Positions 7,082 through 13,967 are shown, numbered from the stretch's first letter. The stretch: 18,319 nt of DNA from Cellvibrionales bacterium UBA1963 (GCA_002336035.1 DDED01000210.1:1-18319); one strand, 5' to 3'. Numbers and translations are program-made. Notes: generated by a model from the sequence alone, not told the origin.

Positions 7082-8884
7082 ATGAAAAGTAAAAGGTCAA
7101 CTTCTGTAGCTAATTTATCGCTGGTTTCTAATAACGATACTCAGGTTCAGTCCCACGAACGTGTGGTTATTATTGCTCAACCTGAGGTTGTTAAGTCACT
7201 TGAACTATCTATTTTTCTACGTGAGTTTATTGACATTAGTTACTCTGATGATATTCACAGTTTTTTACTAAAATATCACTCTATTAACAATCAACAACGT
7301 CAATTAGTTCTGTTAGATGCAAATTTGTTGATTCATCCGACTAAAGATCTCTGCTTGTTACTTGGGCAGCTGGCTTCAAGTAATTATGCGCTAGTGTTGC
7401 TGGTCAGTCATCATGGCAATGACTTTATTGCCACATGTATGGCGCTAGGCGCCGATGACTTTTTCTGTCTAAATGCTTCTTTCGTTTTATTAGATGCAAA
7501 GATTTCAGCTCATTTTCGACGCTTACAATCAATGAATGTTGGTCTTACTCAACTGCAAGAATATTCAAAACACACGGCCCAAGCATTGCATGAGCAGAGC
7601 TTAGCTAAAGCCGTATTCGACCGAGTGACTGACAAGTATGATTATGATTTAAGTCTCATAGATGCTTGGCTGTCGCCAGCCGCTATTTTCAATGGCGATA
7701 TATTATTAAAAGCAATCATGCCAAATGGTGGGTTAATTGTATTACTGGGTGATTTTACTGGCCACGGACTCACAGCGGCTATCGGCGCTATGCCTTTAGC
7801 ATCTTCTTTTTATGCCATGGTTGATAAAGGGTTCTCCATGGGTGATATTATTCATGAGTTAAATGACAAGCTTTATGATTTATTACCGTCAAATATATTT
7901 TGCTGTGCAGCAGCTGTTCAGTTTGATTTTTCGCGAGCAACCGTTGATGTTTGGAATGGTGGTTTACCTGATGTCGTGATTCAACGACATAACAATGTTG
8001 ATTTCGAGACGGTTGTGTCATCACAATTACCGCTAGGCGTGGTGAGCAATAGCACGTATCCGCTAGAAATAAGCCGTCTGAGTATGTCTGTAAACGATCG
8101 TGTTTGGCTGCTTTCAGATGGGTTGTTGGAAGCGTCTAATGCACAGGGTCACAGTTTTGGTGCCGACCGCTTCTTAGCGATTTTAAAGCAGTCTTCGCAC
8201 TTAGCATCGCCTATTGAATTCATTAAGCGTCAATTCGCTAGCTTCAATAACCATGCAGCTCAGGCAGACGATGTGTCATTGGTTCAAATCAGCATGCTAC
8301 CTGAAATTGACTTTTTAGCCTTACAGCCCTCGCTCAACCGGTCTCAAGGAGCGGTGTTCCCCTCGGCATGGTGCTTGAGTTTAACCGTTTATCCTGCGTC
8401 ACTTAAGTATTCTGACCCTATACCTCAACTGTTGCATCAATTGATGGAACTGCCTGCTATGCGACCCTATAACCATTGTTTATTTACCGTCTTCACCGAG
8501 TTGTATAACAATGCTTTGGACCATGGTTTATTAGGTTTGGTTTCAGAACTTAAATCAGATCTTATGGGTTTTGAACATTTTTATGCGCGGCGAAAGCAGG
8601 CTCTAGCAGCACTAGATTCAGGCTGGGTAAAGCTTAGCGTTGAATTTACAGCAGACCAAGAAGGCGCAACTATTCAGCTTGACGTAGAAGATTCGGGTGC
8701 TGGTTTTGATCGCAGTCACTTGAAAGCGGGGCATAATCTTGACGGCAGTGAAGACCTATCTTTTGCCCATAAAACACGTATTCATGGACGAGGCATTGCC
8801 TTGGTTGACTCCCTTTGTGACCGCTTAGATTATTTGGGTTGCGGTAATCATGCGCAGGCGTTCATGTCGTTACGCTTTCAGTAG
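7082..8884 (+). CDS. Receiver-like / PP2C phosphatase / HATPase partner-switch regulator (HsbR-like)
   Basis: This 600-residue three-domain regulator probably both dephosphorylates and phosphorylates the STAS protein encoded just upstream. Domains: receiver-like fold at about 27-150; a SpoIIE/PP2C phosphatase at about 195-405 with metal-binding motifs N-G-D (Asp 206), G-D-F-T-G-H-G (Asp 224), S-D-G (Asp 346) and A-D-D (Asp 396/397), all present; and an RsbW-type HATPase at about 450-600 with N box E-L-Y-N-N-A-L-D-H-G (473-482), G1 D-S-G-A-G-F (537-542) and G2 H-G-R-G-I (568-572). This order matches Pseudomonas HsbR. The receiver is degenerate: Ala 32-Gln 33 replace the acidic pair and Asn 131 replaces the conserved Lys, while Asp 79 and Ser 109 remain at correct spacing. 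No Shine-Dalgarno is seen; translation is probably coupled to the STAS gene. Confidence 0.9.
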   Translation: MKSKRSTSVANLSLVSNNDTQVQSHERVVIIAQPEVVKSLELSIFLREFIDISYSDDIHSFLLKYHSINNQQRQLVLLDANLLIHPTKDLCLLLGQLASSNYALVLLVSHHGNDFIATCMALGADDFFCLNASFVLLDAKISAHFRRLQSMNVGLTQLQEYSKHTAQALHEQSLAKAVFDRVTDKYDYDLSLIDAWLSPAAIFNGDILLKAIMPNGGLIVLLGDFTGHGLTAAIGAMPLASSFYAMVDKGFSMGDIIHELNDKLYDLLPSNIFCCAAAVQFDFSRATVDVWNGGLPDVVIQRHNNVDFETVVSSQLPLGVVSNSTYPLEISRLSMSVNDRVWLLSDGLLEASNAQGHSFGADRFLAILKQSSHLASPIEFIKRQFASFNNHAAQADDVSLVQISMLPEIDFLALQPSLNRSQGAVFPSAWCLSLTVYPASLKYSDPIPQLLHQLMELPAMRPYNHCLFTVFTELYNNALDHGLLGLVSELKSDLMGFEHFYARRKQALAALDSGWVKLSVEFTADQEGATIQLDVEDSGAGFDRSHLKAGHNLDGSEDLSFAHKTRIHGRGIALVDSLCDRLDYLGCGNHAQAFMSLRFQ

Positions 8885-8925
8885 TCATAGCGGTAAATCT
8901 TTGCTCTCAGTCGGTAATTCAATTA

Positions 8926-8943
8926 TTGGCATTAACCGTGCAA
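8926..8943 (+). promoter_or_regulatory. Sigma-54 promoter for fliK
   Basis: TTGGCATTAACCGTGCAA has GG at 8928-8929 and GC at 8940-8941, ten bases apart. It matches the RpoN consensus TGGCAC-N5-TTGCA at TGGCA and TGCA. The predicted start is near 8953, about 25 bases before the preferred fliK ATG. It fills most of the short gap between the kinase gene and fliK. Confidence 0.72.
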
Positions 8944-8977
8944 TAGATAACGTATTACAATCACTGAGGTGAATACG

Positions 8978-10048
8978 ATGGCATCGATTTTGACATCGGC
9001 CCAACATGTCGCGACGACGGGCTCTGGATCTACGCCTAGAAGCGGCCTTGATTCAGCATCAGGTAAAGACGGTAAGGTTATGTTTGATAAGGCTTATTCA
9101 GATAGATTCACGGCTGATGAGCGGCGTAAATCTGAAGGAGATGTAACCGTGTCTCCCAATAGGCAAGACCAAGAAGACTTGACTGCCTTGCCTGAGTTGT
9201 CCGATCCTTTAGGCAATGCCATGCCGATGGACGGCAGACACTTGCCTCTAAATGACAATCCCCTTGGCGCAGTAAACCCTGTCATTAAGTTAACCGAGAG
9301 CAATCGATCCGAGTTGTTAGGCCTTTTCGATGGCAAGTTAACACACTCTGCCCATCAATCTTTTAATGCTTTAACGCCCAGTTCAGCTGTGCCGTTTGAT
9401 CTATTGGCGAGTTCATCCGGTCTCAAGAGCCCATTGCTCGATAATGGGTTTGCATCTCCGTTGTTAAACGTTAATACCAGCATCGATTTGAATGACTCAG
9501 TGATGAATATTAATACCCGTTTAATTCCCAGTATTGAGTTGCGATCGTCAGCAGCAAGCCATCAGCATTCAAGTACTTCAGGCACGTTGGCAAACGCCTC
9601 GATGTCCTTGCCGGGTCATCACCCTCAGTGGGGAATGCAATTTCAACAACGATTGAGTTGGCTTGTTGGGAAGAATGTAAGTAGCGCTGAAATTCATCTT
9701 AATCCTCCAGAGTTAGGCGCACTTCAGGTAAAAATAGATCAGCGTCAAGACAGTACAGTTGTGACAATTACTAGTCACAACGCCTCGACAAGAGATCTTA
9801 TGGAGTCTAACGCATACCGCTTAAAAGAGCTTTTTTCTGAGCAGGGACTTGAGTTACTCGACGTTGAAGTGAATGATGGCCAAGAGCAGGATACGTCGGC
9901 TGAGCAGCAATTCAGTGGTGAGATGGCGTTTGCTGAAACCGATTCAGAGAACCATTCCTCAACTGCCAATGGTGCAGGTGCTACTGTCGAGGTTATCCAC
10001 GACAACACGATGTTTCTTCGCTACGGTGTTGTCGATACATTTGTCTAG
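8978..10048 (+). CDS. fliK: FliK, flagellar hook-length control protein
   Basis: FliK is the exported ruler that sets hook length and switches export specificity from hook to filament proteins. The first two thirds is a low-conservation Ser/Asn/Leu-rich stretch, normal for the ruler part. The conserved C-terminal Flg_hook domain lies at about residues 215-300: W-G-M-Q-F-Q-Q-R-L-S-W-L, A-E-I-H-L-N-P-P-E-L-G-A-L-Q-V-K-I, and L-F-x-x-x-G-L-x-L-L-D-V-E-V. I choose ATG 8978 (356 residues) over GTG 8969, because TGAGGTG at 8965-8971 then serves as Shine-Dalgarno with a six-base spacer; from the GTG the ribosome site would overlap the start. Its stop codon lies inside a strong hairpin, so fliK seems to be a transcription unit of its own. 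Confidence 0.95.
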   Translation: MASILTSAQHVATTGSGSTPRSGLDSASGKDGKVMFDKAYSDRFTADERRKSEGDVTVSPNRQDQEDLTALPELSDPLGNAMPMDGRHLPLNDNPLGAVNPVIKLTESNRSELLGLFDGKLTHSAHQSFNALTPSSAVPFDLLASSSGLKSPLLDNGFASPLLNVNTSIDLNDSVMNINTRLIPSIELRSSAASHQHSSTSGTLANASMSLPGHHPQWGMQFQQRLSWLVGKNVSSAEIHLNPPELGALQVKIDQRQDSTVVTITSHNASTRDLMESNAYRLKELFSEQGLELLDVEVNDGQEQDTSAEQQFSGEMAFAETDSENHSSTANGAGATVEVIHDNTMFLRYGVVDTFV

Positions 10049-10074
10049 CCATTCGATTAATGGCTAGACAAATG
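10038..10074 (+). terminator. Hairpin terminator spanning the fliK stop codon
   Basis: A perfect 16-base inverted repeat, CATTTGTCTAGCCATT at 10038-10053 and its complement at 10059-10074, encloses the five-base loop CGATT. The left arm contains the last codons and the TAG stop (10046-10048) of fliK. A run of six T at 10081-10086 follows after six bases, a slightly long gap for an intrinsic terminator. It probably ends the fliK transcript and protects its 3' end. Confidence 0.7.
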
Positions 10075-10093
10075 GCTGTATTTTTTAAGTAAT

Positions 10094-10153
10094 AATGGAC
10101 GGTCAATGGACGGTTGCTCGACAGTGATGCTGGCTCCCCAGCGATGCTGGTTC
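10094..10153. repeat. Two short direct-repeat pairs in fliK-fliL spacer
   Basis: AATGGACGGTC (10094-10104) is immediately followed by AATGGACGGTT (10105-10115), a tandem pair with an 11-base period. A second pair, CAGTGATGCTGGCTC (10122-10136) and CAGCGATGCTGGTTC (10139-10153), shares 13 of 15 bases at a 17-base period. The spacer 10049-10372 has no convincing gene. Repeats about 170-230 bases before a sigma-54 promoter could be enhancer sites, but no known motif is recognised. Confidence 0.5.
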
Positions 10154-10318
10154 ATTCTGTATCAATATTGCCTCTCATCGCACAGCAAGGTATTACCCAG
10201 TCAATGTAAAAACGTCCTGGTTTGGTTGATAGTTGACCGACTCAGACGGTCATTTCTGTGTCAGTCGTCTAAAATACAATCATTCGGCAAGTCTTAATGT
10301 TCATTTTCTGCCTATCTC

Positions 10319-10334
10319 TGGCACAGGACTTGCT
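10319..10334 (+). promoter_or_regulatory. Sigma-54 promoter for fliL operon
   Basis: TGGCACAGGACTTGCT matches the RpoN consensus TGGCAC-N5-TTGCW at every specified base, with GG at 10320-10321 and GC at 10332-10333. The predicted start is near 10345, 28 bases before fliL. It is the best promoter in the window and should drive fliLMNOPQR. Confidence 0.85.
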
Positions 10335-10346
10335 TTAATCCTTAAT

Positions 10347-10361
10347 GACGCAAAAAGCGTC
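10347..10361 (+). other. 5'-end hairpin of the fliL transcript
   Basis: GACGC-AAAAA-GCGTC forms a five-base-pair stem with an A5 loop, beginning about two bases after the predicted sigma-54 start and ending 11 bases before the fliL ATG. Such 5'-terminal stems are known to slow mRNA decay in other transcripts; a role here is inferred. Confidence 0.35.
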
Positions 10362-10372
10362 GGTAATTTGGC

Positions 10373-10846
10373 ATGGCTGAAAATCAAACTGAGCATGGTA
10401 CCCTGACTAATAATCGCCGAAAAAAGCGATTTTTGCTATTCGCATCGATACTTGTTGCGGCATCAATTCTCGGTACGATCGTTATTGTCTTATCACTGCA
10501 GTCACAGCAAGCACAAGATGAGACGTTGGAGGCTATTTATTTTACGGTCGAACCAAGCTTTAAAAAACATTTTATGGTGTCGGGTAGGCCACGCTTAATA
10601 GAGTTAGGGGTCATTTTTGTGCTGAGGGATGAGCGGTTACTCATACCGTTAACGACGCATGCACCCCGAATGAAAAGTGCCATAAGCTTATTACTAGGTG
10701 ATCAACAGTTTGCCGAGTTAAAAAAGTTGCCTGGTCGAGAATTGTTAAAAGAAAAAATTCTACTTGCTGCTCAAGCGATCATGCAAGAAGAAGTCGGTGA
10801 AGACGGCATAGAAAAGGTATTATTTTCGAGCTATACCTTACAATAG
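10373..10846 (+). CDS. fliL: FliL, flagellar basal body-associated protein
   Basis: FliL is a single-pass inner-membrane protein that rings the stator units and supports torque and swimming. Seen: a short basic cytoplasmic N-terminus (R-R-K-K-R near 15-19), one membrane segment at about 20-42, and a periplasmic domain with F-T-V-E-P-x-F-x-x-x-F, a region of regular beta/alpha pattern, and the C-terminal E-x-I-L-L-A-A-Q-A-I-M-Q-E-E-V-G-x-x-G-I-E-K-V-L-F-S-x-Y-x-L-Q ending common to gammaproteobacterial FliL. Length 157 is normal. The ATG is the only sensible start but lacks a clear Shine-Dalgarno. It is the first gene of the unit driven by the sigma-54 promoter at 10319-10334; a 61-base gap separates it from fliM. 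Confidence 0.95.
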   Translation: MAENQTEHGTLTNNRRKKRFLLFASILVAASILGTIVIVLSLQSQQAQDETLEAIYFTVEPSFKKHFMVSGRPRLIELGVIFVLRDERLLIPLTTHAPRMKSAISLLLGDQQFAELKKLPGRELLKEKILLAAQAIMQEEVGEDGIEKVLFSSYTLQ

Positions 10847-10907
10847 AAATTGTTAATCACCATTGATCAATAAGAAAAACTGAACAATCAATAATTGGGT
10901 TATTCGT

Positions 10908-11882
10908 GTGACAGATGATATTTTATCTCAAGAAGAAATCGATGCATTACTTCATGGTGTAGACGACGGTGATATCGCTATTGAAAGTGATGTTTCGCAG
11001 GGTGATTTTTCAGATTATGATTTGACTTCTCAAGATCGCATCATTCGTGGTCGTATGCCCACACTTGAATTGATTAACGAACGGTTCGCTCGTCATACGC
11101 GAGTCAGTTTATTTAATATGCTGAGGCGCAGTGCGGAAGTATCAATTGGCGGTGTTCAGGTCCAAAAGTTTGGTGAGTATATCCAAACTCTTTATGTTCC
11201 AACCAGTTTAAATATGGTGCGCATACAACCTCTTCGAGGGATGGCACTGTTTGTCTTTGAGGCAAAGCTGGTTTTTAAGCTCGTTGATAATTTCTTTGGC
11301 GGAGATGGTCATCATGCAAAAGTGGACGGCAGAGAATTTACACCTACTGAATTACGTGTGGTTCAAATGTTACTTGACCAGGCGTTTAAAGACCTAGAAG
11401 AGGCTTGGAAACCGTTATTTGAAATCAATTTTGATTGTGTAGGTTCCGAAGTCAATCCAGCAATGGCTAATATTGTTAGTCCGAGCGAGGCCGTGATTGT
11501 CAGCTCTTTTCACATTGATCTTGACGGTGGTGGAGGCGACATGCATATCACTATGCCTTATTCAATGATTGAGCCAATAAAAGATATTCTTGATTCTGGT
11601 ATGACCGGTGATGTTGACGAGGTTGACGAGCGATGGTTAAAAGCGCTGCGCAGAGATATTTTGCGTGCAAGTGTTGATTTAGAATGCACGGTGGTAGAAA
11701 AGAAAATGTCATTGAGAGACATTATTGACCTTAAAAAAGGCGATGTTATTCCAGTTGATATTCCTGAAGATCTTGTCTTGCGCGCAAATGGCGTGCCTAT
11801 ATATAAGACTCGCATGGGCACATCACGAGGTCATCTAGGGTTGGAAATAATGGGTAGAACCACCATTGATGAAACGGATTAA
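10908..11882 (+). CDS. fliM: FliM, flagellar motor switch protein
   Basis: FliM is the C-ring protein that binds phosphorylated CheY and tilts FliG to reverse rotation. The product, 324 residues, has the full family layout: the N-terminal CheY-P-binding peptide I-L-S-Q-E-E-I-D-A-L-L at 5-15, the middle domain with the phosphatase-like fold and F-x-G-x-G-G-rich turns (F-F-G-G-D-G-H at about 129-135), and a C-terminal SpoA domain resembling FliN. The start is a GTG at 10908; it is fixed by the conserved N-terminus M-T-D-D-I-L-S-Q, since no ATG lies in frame near it. No good Shine-Dalgarno is visible in the 61 bases after fliL, so initiation may be weak. Confidence 0.98.
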   Translation: MTDDILSQEEIDALLHGVDDGDIAIESDVSQGDFSDYDLTSQDRIIRGRMPTLELINERFARHTRVSLFNMLRRSAEVSIGGVQVQKFGEYIQTLYVPTSLNMVRIQPLRGMALFVFEAKLVFKLVDNFFGGDGHHAKVDGREFTPTELRVVQMLLDQAFKDLEEAWKPLFEINFDCVGSEVNPAMANIVSPSEAVIVSSFHIDLDGGGGDMHITMPYSMIEPIKDILDSGMTGDVDEVDERWLKALRRDILRASVDLECTVVEKKMSLRDIIDLKKGDVIPVDIPEDLVLRANGVPIYKTRMGTSRGHLGLEIMGRTTIDETD

Positions 11883-11937
11883 TAAAACGGTTGATGGCTT
11901 AATAGTTATTCAATTTTTATATCTTTGAGGTATGACG

Positions 11938-12321
11938 ATGAGTGAAGAAGAAGAAAGCACTATGAATGATGGTGAATCCGCAGACGATAATACGAATGCT
12001 GCTGTATTAAGTAATCTAGGTGCGCCGACGGGTCAATCATCAGATGGAATATTAAATGATAATCCTGACTTGGAAGTTGTACTGGATATACCCGTTAAAA
12101 TTGCGATGGAAGTTGGGTCGACTCAAATTACAATTCGTAATTTACTGCAGCTTAATCAAGGCTCAGTTATAGAGTTAGAGCGTTTGGCCGGTGAGCCGTT
12201 AGATGTATTGGTAAATGGTACATTAATAGCCCATGGCGAGGTGGTTGTCGTGAATGAGAAATTCGGCATAAGAGTAACCGATGTCATTAGCCCATCGGAG
12301 CGAATTAAAAAATTAAAATAA
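11938..12321 (+). CDS. fliN: FliN, flagellar motor switch protein
   Basis: FliN forms the base of the C ring and is the docking point for FliH and the export ATPase. Seen: an acidic N-terminal tail rich in E, D and N (first 40 residues), then the SpoA domain with L-D-I-P-V-K-I-A-M-E-V-G, I-x-x-L-L-Q-L-N-Q-G-S-V-I-E-L, A-G-E-P-L-D-V-L-V-N-G and G-E-V-V-V-V-N-E-K-F-G-I-R-V-T-D-V, as in all FliN proteins. I choose ATG 11938 over ATG 11932: the Shine-Dalgarno TGAGGT at 11926-11931 is six bases from the former and abuts the latter. The alternative adds two residues. A 23-base gap precedes the likely TTG of fliO. Confidence 0.97.
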   Translation: MSEEEESTMNDGESADDNTNAAVLSNLGAPTGQSSDGILNDNPDLEVVLDIPVKIAMEVGSTQITIRNLLQLNQGSVIELERLAGEPLDVLVNGTLIAHGEVVVVNEKFGIRVTDVISPSERIKKLK

Positions 12322-12344
12322 TAAAATCAATACACCCAGCTCGG

Positions 12345-12800
12345 TTGGGTTCAGTTTTAGGCTTACTTTTTTTGTCGCCATTAACGAAGGCGCAGGATCA
12401 GCTTGACGCAGTAACTCACGCCGATTCTGTTGCTAAGCTTGAACCTATTATCAATACAGGTTCGCTTATCCAAGTTGTATTGAGTTTAGTATTGGTAATC
12501 GGTGTCATTTACCTTCTGGCTTGGTATTTAAGGAGGCAACAATCATCGATAGGTCTTAGTCAAAATATGAGGGTTATTGCAGCCTTGTCGGTTGGTACTC
12601 GCGAGCGCGTTGTATTGGTGCAATTAGCAGACAAGCAGCTGTTACTTGGTGTTGGCTCAGGCAGCGTAAACTTGTTACAGGCGTTTGATGAGCCCGTATT
12701 AAAGGGCCACGAACACGGCCAGCACAGCACATTCGCAAGGTTGTTAGCACGACATTTACAATCTTCAAACGGTAATAAAGTCGAATCAGATCGCTCTTAA
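12345..12800 (+). CDS. fliO: FliO, flagellar export gate assembly protein
   Basis: FliO is a small bitopic membrane protein that helps FliP form its ring in the export gate. Seen: a hydrophobic N-terminus ending L-T-K-A-Q, compatible with a cleaved signal; a membrane segment at about residues 38-60 (L-I-Q-V-V-L-S-L-V-L-V-I-G-V-I-Y-L) followed by W-Y-L-R-R; and a cytoplasmic domain with V-G-T-R-E-R-V-V-L-V-Q-L-A-D-K-Q-L-L-L-G-V, which is diagnostic. The start is uncertain: no ATG or GTG occurs in frame after the stop at 12306-12308. TTG 12345 has no Shine-Dalgarno; ATT 12312 would give a better signal peptide with a Lys-rich n-region and has GGAG at 12297-12300 upstream, but overlaps the end of fliN. 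Confidence 0.9.
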   Translation: MGSVLGLLFLSPLTKAQDQLDAVTHADSVAKLEPIINTGSLIQVVLSLVLVIGVIYLLAWYLRRQQSSIGLSQNMRVIAALSVGTRERVVLVQLADKQLLLGVGSGSVNLLQAFDEPVLKGHEHGQHSTFARLLARHLQSSNGNKVESDRS

Positions 12801-12815
12801 CCCATAGGTTGCATT

Positions 12816-13646
12816 GTGAAAATCGCCAAAATCCTAATAGTTTGTCAATGTCTGTGTTTATTTTTCTTTGCATCTACCGGTTTTTCTCAGACAGTTGACG
12901 ATCAAAACCTTGTCAATGATACCGCAACATCAAGTTTATCAGCATTAATGGCTCAACAGGGATCCCTTCCAGGGATTCCCGCGTTCACGATGTCGCCTCG
13001 CACGGACGGAGGAGAGGACTATACCGTCACGATTCAGATTCTGGCTGTGATGACCGCGTTAACATTACTACCCGCCTTTTTATTAATGATGACCTCTTTT
13101 ACTCGCATAATTATTGTCTTTGCAATTTTGCGACAAGCCTTAGGGCTTCAGCAAACTCCGTCAAATCAAATTTTGTTAGGTCTGGCGTTGTTTTTGACGA
13201 TTTTTATCATGCGGCCTGTTTTTGATACAGTCAACGTTGAGGCTTTACAACCTTACATGGAAGAAAAAATAACAGCAGGGGTTGCGTTAGATCGAGCCAT
13301 TGTTCCAATTCATCGTTTCATGCGGGCTCAAACAAGAGAGTCAGACATCGATATGTTTGTTCGTATATCGGACGCTAAACCCGTAGCCGATGTGAGTGAA
13401 TTACCGTTTTTTGTTTTGGCACCTGCTTTTTTGACCAGTGAGTTAAAGACGGCATTTCAAATAGGCTTTTTACTATTTATTCCGTTCTTAGTCATCGATT
13501 TAGTGGTCGCGAGTGTCCTGATGGCAATGGGTATGGTGATGCTGTCGCCTATTATTATTTCATTGCCGTTTAAGATAATGTTATTTGTATTAGTTGATGG
13601 CTGGGCGATGGTTATCGGCAGTTTGGCTGCAAGTTATGGGCTTTAA
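12816..13646 (+). CDS. fliP: FliP, flagellar type III export gate protein
   Basis: FliP forms the core pentamer of the FliP-FliQ-FliR export channel. Seen: a signal peptide at residues 1-25 (hydrophobic L-x-x-F-F-F-A-S-T-G-F-S-Q), a periplasmic leader containing L-P-G-I-P-A-F, then the family signatures L-T-L-L-P-A-F-L-L-M-M-T-S-F-T-R-I-I-I-V, L-R-Q-A-L-G-L-Q-Q-T-P-S-N-Q-I-L-x-G-L-A-L-F-L-T and the C-terminal G-M-V-M-L-S-P-I-I-I-S-L-P-F-K-I-M-L-F-V-L-V-D-G-W. Length 276 is a little above the usual 245-255 because of the leader. The start is GTG 12816, with Shine-Dalgarno AGGTT at 12806-12810; it begins 15 bases after fliO. A 51-base gap to fliQ shows no promoter. Confidence 0.98.
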   Translation: MKIAKILIVCQCLCLFFFASTGFSQTVDDQNLVNDTATSSLSALMAQQGSLPGIPAFTMSPRTDGGEDYTVTIQILAVMTALTLLPAFLLMMTSFTRIIIVFAILRQALGLQQTPSNQILLGLALFLTIFIMRPVFDTVNVEALQPYMEEKITAGVALDRAIVPIHRFMRAQTRESDIDMFVRISDAKPVADVSELPFFVLAPAFLTSELKTAFQIGFLLFIPFLVIDLVVASVLMAMGMVMLSPIIISLPFKIMLFVLVDGWAMVIGSLAASYGL

Positions 13647-13685
13647 TACGGCAATTAAAATGCTTATTGATCCTTTTAGTGAGCA

Positions 13686-13692
13686 GGGAGGT
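13686..13692 (+). promoter_or_regulatory. Shine-Dalgarno deciding the TTG start of fliQ
   Basis: The sequence GGGAGGT lies five bases before TTG 13698. It is close to the ideal ribosome-binding sequence and explains efficient use of a TTG start. Confidence 0.7.
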
Positions 13693-13697
13693 TTTCA

Positions 13698-13967
13698 TTG
13701 AGTCCAGAATCAGTAATAGGCGTTTTCGGGCAGGCACTGTTTTTAGTGGTTGTATTGGTGGTGGCAATTATATTGCCTAGCCTGATTGTTGGTTTGATTA
13801 TAAGTGTTTTTCAGGCAGCGACACAGATAAACGAACAGACATTAAGTTTTTTGCCTAGGCTAGTGGCCACACTAGTATCTTTAATGATTTTAGGCCCTTG
13901 GATTATCCAAGAATTGCTAGATATATCCCGATATGTATTTGAATCTATTGCTTATCTGACGCGGTAA
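13698..13967 (+). CDS. fliQ: FliQ, flagellar type III export gate protein
   Basis: FliQ is a two-helix membrane protein that wraps the outside of the FliP-FliR channel. The product has the standard 89 residues. Seen: M-S-P-E-S-V-I at the N-terminus, two membrane segments at about 14-38 and 52-76, and the conserved loop F-Q-A-A-T-Q-I-N-E-Q-T-L-S-F-L-P-R between them. The start is TTG, backed by the Shine-Dalgarno at 13686-13692 and by the conserved beginning; no ATG is available. Its stop overlaps the fliR start by one base (TAATG), which implies translational coupling. Confidence 0.98.
   Translation: MSPESVIGVFGQALFLVVVLVVAIILPSLIVGLIISVFQAATQINEQTLSFLPRLVATLVSLMILGPWIIQELLDISRYVFESIAYLTR

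Noticed and set aside
9873..10067. 64-codon frame overlapping the 3' end of fliK
   Set aside because: It is a shadow in another frame, running through the terminator hairpin, without a ribosome site.
10106..10297. Open frame of 63 codons in the fliK-fliL spacer
   Set aside because: No Shine-Dalgarno, Cys/Ser-rich unnatural composition, no recognisable domain and lying over repeats and hairpins; best read as non-coding.
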